In this document: positions 54,210 to 57,702 of the stretch, in pieces
How the letters are laid out: every line of letters starts with the position of its first letter
How positions within the stretch are numbered: the first letter of the stretch is position 1
Source of the DNA: Halobacteriales archaeon QS_4_70_19
Lineage (GTDB): Archaea > Halobacteriota > Halobacteria > Halobacteriales > Haloarculaceae
Assembly (NCBI GenBank): GCA_003020985.1
Contig: PXRM01000019.1
Span: 1 to 57,702, forward strand
Direction of reading: 5' to 3'
DNA: 57,702 nt
Made by a program: the position numbers and the translations under genes
The notes under the pieces: model-generated
The model's database searches: none
Told to the model about the DNA's origin: nothing
The model's input: the letters and a program-made list of their open reading frames with translations, nothing else

Positions 54210-54222
54210 GGACATAATGTCC
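54210..54222. promoter_or_regulatory. GGACAT-A-ATGTCC palindrome over the micro-ORF TATA box
   Basis: Perfect 6-base arms around one central A. The palindrome contains the TATA-like element of the minus-strand micro-ORF, so a dimeric regulator bound here would block transcription. Confidence 0.4.
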
Positions 54223-54339
54223 GCGGGGCCGGGCGCGGCGGTCGGACAGGGTGGTGTTGCCGGGTTCCGGGGGGCTTATGGCTCGCCACCCCGGGTATCC
54301 GGCCATGCAACCGAATCGCCGCGCAGGGGAGGTGAGCCC

Positions 54340-54870
54340 GTGAGCGAGTCCGAGACGGTCCGGTCGTACACCGTCCGGCTGGAGCTGGTGGACGAGCCCG
54401 GCGAGCTGCTCCGGGCGCTCGAACCCGTCGCCGACAACGGCGGGAACCTGCTCTCGATCTTCCACGAGCGGGGGAACGTCACGCCGCGGGGCCACATCCC
54501 GGTCGAGGTGGACCTGGAGGCCACGCCGGAGCGCTTCGAGGTCATCGTCGAGGCGCTCCGCGACGCGGGCGTGAACGTGGTCCGCGCTGGGAGCGAGGAG
54601 TACAGCGAGGAGCTGGTCGTGCTGCTGGTCGGTCACCTCGTCGACACGGACCTCTCCGACACCCTCTCGCGCATCGAGGACTGCGGGGGCGCGAGCATCG
54701 ACGACGTGGCGCTGTCGGCGCCGGACGGCACCGACGAGCTGTCGTCGGCCCGCATCCGCATGGACACCCACGCCGGCGCCGCCGAGCAGGCACTCGCGAC
54801 CGTCCGCGAGGTGGCCGACGAGAAGGGGCTCGACGTCGTGGAGCCGCTGGCCGGGGGTGGTGAGCCGTGA
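54340..54870 (+). CDS. ACT-domain amino acid-binding protein
   Basis: This 176-residue protein has an N-terminal ACT fold (TVRLELVDEPGELLRALEPV, GGNLLSIFHERGN). A second ACT-like repeat is in the C-terminal half. The GTG start at 54340 is decided by a strong Shine-Dalgarno GGAGGTG five bases upstream, with a leader of ~35 nt from CTTATG at ~54275. It overlaps homoserine dehydrogenase by 4 nt, so it probably gives feedback control (threonine or another amino acid) to that enzyme, which lacks its own ACT domain. Confidence 0.85.
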   Translation: MSESETVRSYTVRLELVDEPGELLRALEPVADNGGNLLSIFHERGNVTPRGHIPVEVDLEATPERFEVIVEALRDAGVNVVRAGSEEYSEELVVLLVGHLVDTDLSDTLSRIEDCGGASIDDVALSAPDGTDELSSARIRMDTHAGAAEQALATVREVADEKGLDVVEPLAGGGEP

Positions 54871-55823
54871 AGCTCGCCATCCTCGGCGCGGGCGCGGTCG
54901 GCCGGTCGGTCGCCGAACTGGCGGGCGAGTACGGCCACACCGTGATGGCGCTGGCCGACTCCGGGGGCGCGGCCGTCGACGCCGACGGGCTGGACGTGGA
55001 CGCCGTGCTGGAGCGCAAGCGCGAGTCCGGGGCGGTCGGGGACGGGACGGTCGAGGCCGCGCTGGAGGCCGAGTACGACGCGCTCGTGGAGGCGACGCCG
55101 ACGACGCTTTCCGACGCTCAGCCCGGCTTCGGCCACGTCAGGGCGGCGCTGGAACGGGACCGCCACGTCGTCCTCGCGAACAAGGGGCCGGTCGCCGAGC
55201 GGTACGACGAGGTGCGCGCGCTGGCGGCCGACTCCCGCGGCGAGGTGCTGTTCGAGGCGGCCGTCGCGGGCGCCATCCCGACGCTCTCGACCATCAACTC
55301 GTTCGGGGCCGAGCGCGTGACCGCCGTCCGCGGCGTCCTCAACGGGACGGCCAACTTCGTCCTCTCGCGGATGGCCGCCGAGGGGCTGGACTACGAGCAC
55401 GTCCTCGCGGAGGCCCAGGACCTCGGGGTCGCGGAGGCCGACCCCTCCTTCGACGTGGAGGGGACCGACGCCGCGCTGAAATGCGCCATCCTGGCGAACG
55501 TGCTGTACGGCGGCGGCTACACGCTGGCCGACGCCGAGGTGGCCGGCATCCGCTCCATCCCGGGGAGCGCCCTCGAACTCGCCGCGGAGGACGGCCGGAC
55601 GGTACGGCTCATCGGCGAGGTCGCGGACGGCGAGGTCCGGGTCGGTCCACGGCTCGTCCCCGAGCACGGCACGCTCGCCGTCGGCGGGACGACCAACATC
55701 GTCCAGCTGGAGACGGAGCACGCGGGGCGGCTGAACATCTCCGGCGCGGGCGCGGGCGGCCCGGAGACGGCGAGCGCGGTGCTGGCGGACGTGGGACGGC
55801 TGTCGCCGCCCGACGCGAGGTAG
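54867..55823 (+). CDS. hom: Homoserine dehydrogenase
   Basis: This 318-residue NAD(P)-dependent enzyme reduces aspartate semialdehyde to homoserine, the branch-point to threonine and methionine. The nucleotide-binding loop is GAGAVG (residues 8-13). Active-site segments are LANKGP (Lys107), FEAAVAGAIP and DPSFDVEGTDAALK (Lys205). The C-terminal ACT domain found in bacterial forms is missing and is supplied as the separate upstream gene. GTG start overlapping that gene (GTGA). Together with thrC at 31.5 kb it serves threonine synthesis. Confidence 0.93.
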   Translation: MKLAILGAGAVGRSVAELAGEYGHTVMALADSGGAAVDADGLDVDAVLERKRESGAVGDGTVEAALEAEYDALVEATPTTLSDAQPGFGHVRAALERDRHVVLANKGPVAERYDEVRALAADSRGEVLFEAAVAGAIPTLSTINSFGAERVTAVRGVLNGTANFVLSRMAAEGLDYEHVLAEAQDLGVAEADPSFDVEGTDAALKCAILANVLYGGGYTLADAEVAGIRSIPGSALELAAEDGRTVRLIGEVADGEVRVGPRLVPEHGTLAVGGTTNIVQLETEHAGRLNISGAGAGGPETASAVLADVGRLSPPDAR

Positions 55824-55847
55824 CTCCACTCGTTTATCCCGTCGCGC

Positions 55848-56042
55848 ATGAGCGGTTCCCGGACCCGTCCGGACTGTGGTATCGCGCTCGAGCGGGTCGA
55901 CATCGCCGCCGGCCCGCACGACGAGCGTCTCAGCATCGACGACCCGCGCGAGGACGGACTGGCCGGGGTCGTCGGCGGGAGCACGTACCTCGACGCCTAC
56001 CTCCGCACGGACTGTGAGCTGGTGCGGCTCTACGCGGACTGA
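55848..56042 (+). CDS. Small haloarchaeal protein, unknown function
   Basis: This 64-residue acidic protein, MSGSRTRPDCGIALERVDIA, contains GGSTYLDAYLRTDCELVRLY and two Cys. The promoter is unclear: a TTTATCC box lies only ~14 nt before the ATG, too close for a leaderless start. The start or the box may be misjudged. The function is unknown. Confidence 0.5.
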   Translation: MSGSRTRPDCGIALERVDIAAGPHDERLSIDDPREDGLAGVVGGSTYLDAYLRTDCELVRLYAD

Positions 56043-56102
56043 CCGCGAGCCCCTGCGACTGCGTGCCGGCTGCTTTTGCTCGTCTCAGCACTCACCCCAC
56101 CC

Positions 56103-57272
56103 ATGGCAGAGCTCGGGTCGGAGATAGCGCGGGTCCGCGACAGCCCGCTCGCGGTCGCGAAGGCTATCGTCCGACAGATCCGCGACGACGACGTGCCGTT
56201 CATGGCGGGGAGCATCGCCTACCAGGCGTTCGCCTCGCTCGTGCCACTCCTCGTCCTGCTGTTCCTGGCACTGACCGTCGTCGGCGACCAGGAGTTCGCC
56301 CGGCAGGTGGTGGAGGTCACCGAGGGGGTGCTCCCGCAGAACGCCCAGGAACTCGTCCGGAACGCCGTCGTCTCGGACGACACCGCCGAGGGGGCCGGCG
56401 TGTCCATCATCGGCCTCGTCACGGTCCTCTGGGGGTCGCTGAAGATATTCCGCGGGCTCGACAAGGCCTTCTCCGAGATATACGGGACGGGGGAGGGGAA
56501 CACCCTCCTCGACCAGGTCCGGGACGGCGCCATCGTCCTGCTGGTACTCGGCGTCGCGGTGGCCGGGATGGTCGGTGCGATGTCCGTCTTCGCCGCCTTC
56601 GGCCCGCTCTCGCGGGCGCTGAGCTTCCTCGCCCTCATCGTCGGGCTCACGCTCGCCTTCCTCCCGATGTACACCCTGTTCCCGGACGCCGAGATGGCGT
56701 GGGTCGACGCGCTGCCGGGAGCGGTGGTCGCCGCGGTCGGCTGGGTGGGGCTCCAGTTCCTCTTCCAGCTGTACGTCCAGGTCGCGAACAGCGGCGGCTC
56801 CTCGGGGGCCCTCGGCGCGATCCTGCTGCTCCTGCTCTGGCTCTACTTCAGCGGCCTGGTACTCCTGCTGGCCGCCGTGGTGAACGCGGTGCTGCTCGGC
56901 GAGGGGCGGTCGCCGGAGGCCGAGGACGGGGCAGACGTCCCCGACGGGGTCCACACCCGGGCAGCCGAGCGAATCGGGAACGTACGCGAAGGGGCCCCCT
57001 GGCAGCCGCCAGACGAGGAACTCGAACCACGGGCGTCGGCCGAGGGGGAGGGGGCCGAGGAGACGGAGGTCGACGACGAACCGGGACCCGCTCCGGTAGC
57101 CCTGTGGCGACGGACCCGGGCACTGGAGCGGCGACTCCACTGGCACGAACAGCCGCTCCACGCCCGCCTGCGCTCGCGGCTATTCGGGGACGGCCCACCG
57201 CCGGTCCCGAAGCGGCCACCCCGGCGGCAGCGCTCGGGTGGCGGCGAGACGGACGGGGCTGACTCCGTGTGA
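56103..57272 (+). CDS. YihY/BrkB-family membrane protein
   Basis: This 389-residue protein has six predicted helices in residues ~35-270. The family motifs are DDDVPFMAGSIAYQAFASLVP, WGSLKIFRGLDKAFSEIYG, and GALGAILLLLLWLYFSGLVL. A long acidic then basic C-terminal tail (~270-389) is halophile-typical. The family was once annotated as RNase BN, which is wrong; its role in the envelope is unknown. GCTTTTGCTC ~28 nt before the ATG supports the start. Confidence 0.85.
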   Translation: MAELGSEIARVRDSPLAVAKAIVRQIRDDDVPFMAGSIAYQAFASLVPLLVLLFLALTVVGDQEFARQVVEVTEGVLPQNAQELVRNAVVSDDTAEGAGVSIIGLVTVLWGSLKIFRGLDKAFSEIYGTGEGNTLLDQVRDGAIVLLVLGVAVAGMVGAMSVFAAFGPLSRALSFLALIVGLTLAFLPMYTLFPDAEMAWVDALPGAVVAAVGWVGLQFLFQLYVQVANSGGSSGALGAILLLLLWLYFSGLVLLLAAVVNAVLLGEGRSPEAEDGADVPDGVHTRAAERIGNVREGAPWQPPDEELEPRASAEGEGAEETEVDDEPGPAPVALWRRTRALERRLHWHEQPLHARLRSRLFGDGPPPVPKRPPRRQRSGGGETDGADSV

Positions 57273-57370
57273 ACGGCACGCACGGCCCGCGAAACCGGCA
57301 TATTCGCGTGGTTCCGGCCCGTAGTATCGAAATCTTCTTACGGACGTCGGGGTAACGTTCTCCGCACATA

Positions 57371-57386
57371 GCGCCACGCGTGGCGC
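57371..57386. promoter_or_regulatory. Perfect 16-bp palindrome GCGCCACGCGTGGCGC in EF-1A leader
   Basis: The palindrome ends 10 nt before the EF-1A ATG, and a TCTTCTTA TATA-like box lies at ~57333-57340. It would sit near the very 5' end of a ~30-nt leader, as an RNA hairpin or as a DNA operator. Confidence 0.5.
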
Positions 57387-57396
57387 GAGATCAACC

Positions 57397-57702
57397 ATGA
57401 GCGACAAACCGCACCAGAACCTGGCCGTCATCGGCCACGTCGACCACGGGAAGAGTACGATGGTCGGGCGGCTCCTGTTCGAGACAGGGAGCGTCCCCGA
57501 GCACGTCATCGAGCAGTATCGAGAGGAGGCCGAGGAGAAGGGCAAGGGCGGCTTCGAGTTCGCCTACGTCATGGACAACCTCGCCGAGGAGCGAGAGCGG
57601 GGTGTCACCATCGACATCGCCCACCAGGAGTTCGACACCGACGAGTACTACTTCACCATCGTCGACTGTCCGGGCCACCGCGACTTCGTGAAGAACATGA
57701 TC
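57397..57702 (+). CDS. tef1a: Translation elongation factor EF-1 alpha (5' part)
   Basis: This is the first 102 codons of EF-1A, the GTPase that delivers aminoacyl-tRNA. The P-loop GHVDHGKS is at residues 13-20, the effector region [12 protein letters not shown] at ~65-76 and G3 DCPGH at ~90-94. It runs off the right edge. Its promoter and a palindromic leader precede it. In haloarchaea rps10 usually follows. Confidence 0.96.
   Translation, partial: MSDKPHQNLAVIGHVDHGKSTMVGRLLFETGSVPEHVIEQYREEAEEKGKGGFEFAYVMDNLAEERERGVTIDIAHQEFDTDEYYFTIVDCPGHRDFVKNMI

Overview
The window is a piece of a haloarchaeal (class Halobacteria) chromosome. The evidence is very high GC, a strongly acidic predicted proteome, RNA polymerase split into A' and B'/B'' genes, archaeal HMG-CoA reductase, Hjc, RfcS, EF-2 and EF-1A, Tat-type secreted proteins and a SPVIG-type pilin. 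Many genes have a TATA-like box 26-30 nt before the start codon, the pattern expected of leaderless transcripts. I cannot fix the genus from sequence alone.

Left part (0-20 kb): the minus strand carries the head of the RNA polymerase operon, rpoH-rpoB2-rpoB1-rpoA1, with rpoA1 running off the left edge. Then come tRNA-Asp, a HalX-type response regulator, a FAH-hydrolase/cyclase pair (organic-acid or tryptophan-side-chain catabolism), OsmC, a twin crcB fluoride-channel pair, hmgA (isoprenoid lipids), a type IV pilin, a membrane M48-type protease, hjc, small membrane proteins, a 2H phosphoesterase and a Ca2+/Na+ exchanger.

Middle (20-37 kb): an HxlR regulator, lpdA, and a Thr/Pro-repeat surface protein. 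A deletion-fused ABC transporter pseudogene follows, then two tandem paralogous Tat-exported serine hydrolases. A small coiled-coil pair (one frameshifted), a frameshifted enoyl-CoA hydratase, thrC, an rfcS gene interrupted by a ~699-residue intein, and cca complete this part.

Accessory pocket (37.6-41.1 kb): this surrounds an intron-containing tRNA-Asn and holds at least three remnants of IS200/IS605-type (TnpB) elements. One is an internally deleted element that keeps both terminal hairpins, a 45-residue DNA-binding-type ORF and a region that looks like an orphan omega/reRNA. A VapBC toxin-antitoxin module lies between the remnants.

Right part (41-57.7 kb): a DUF4129/DUF58 membrane operon, a zinc-ribbon protein with a membrane partner, an arylsulfotransferase-like propeller, a HEFSH protein, a membrane J-domain protein and EF-2. 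After these come small membrane proteins, a BNR propeller, an ACT protein overlapping homoserine dehydrogenase (with thrC, two steps of Thr synthesis), a YihY/BrkB membrane protein and the start of EF-1A.

Most of the window is ordinary haloarchaeal core genome. The most unusual content is the TnpB/reRNA graveyard around tRNA-Asn, the intein, the ABC fusion pseudogene, the converted hydrolase pair, and several perfect palindromes in promoter or leader regions.
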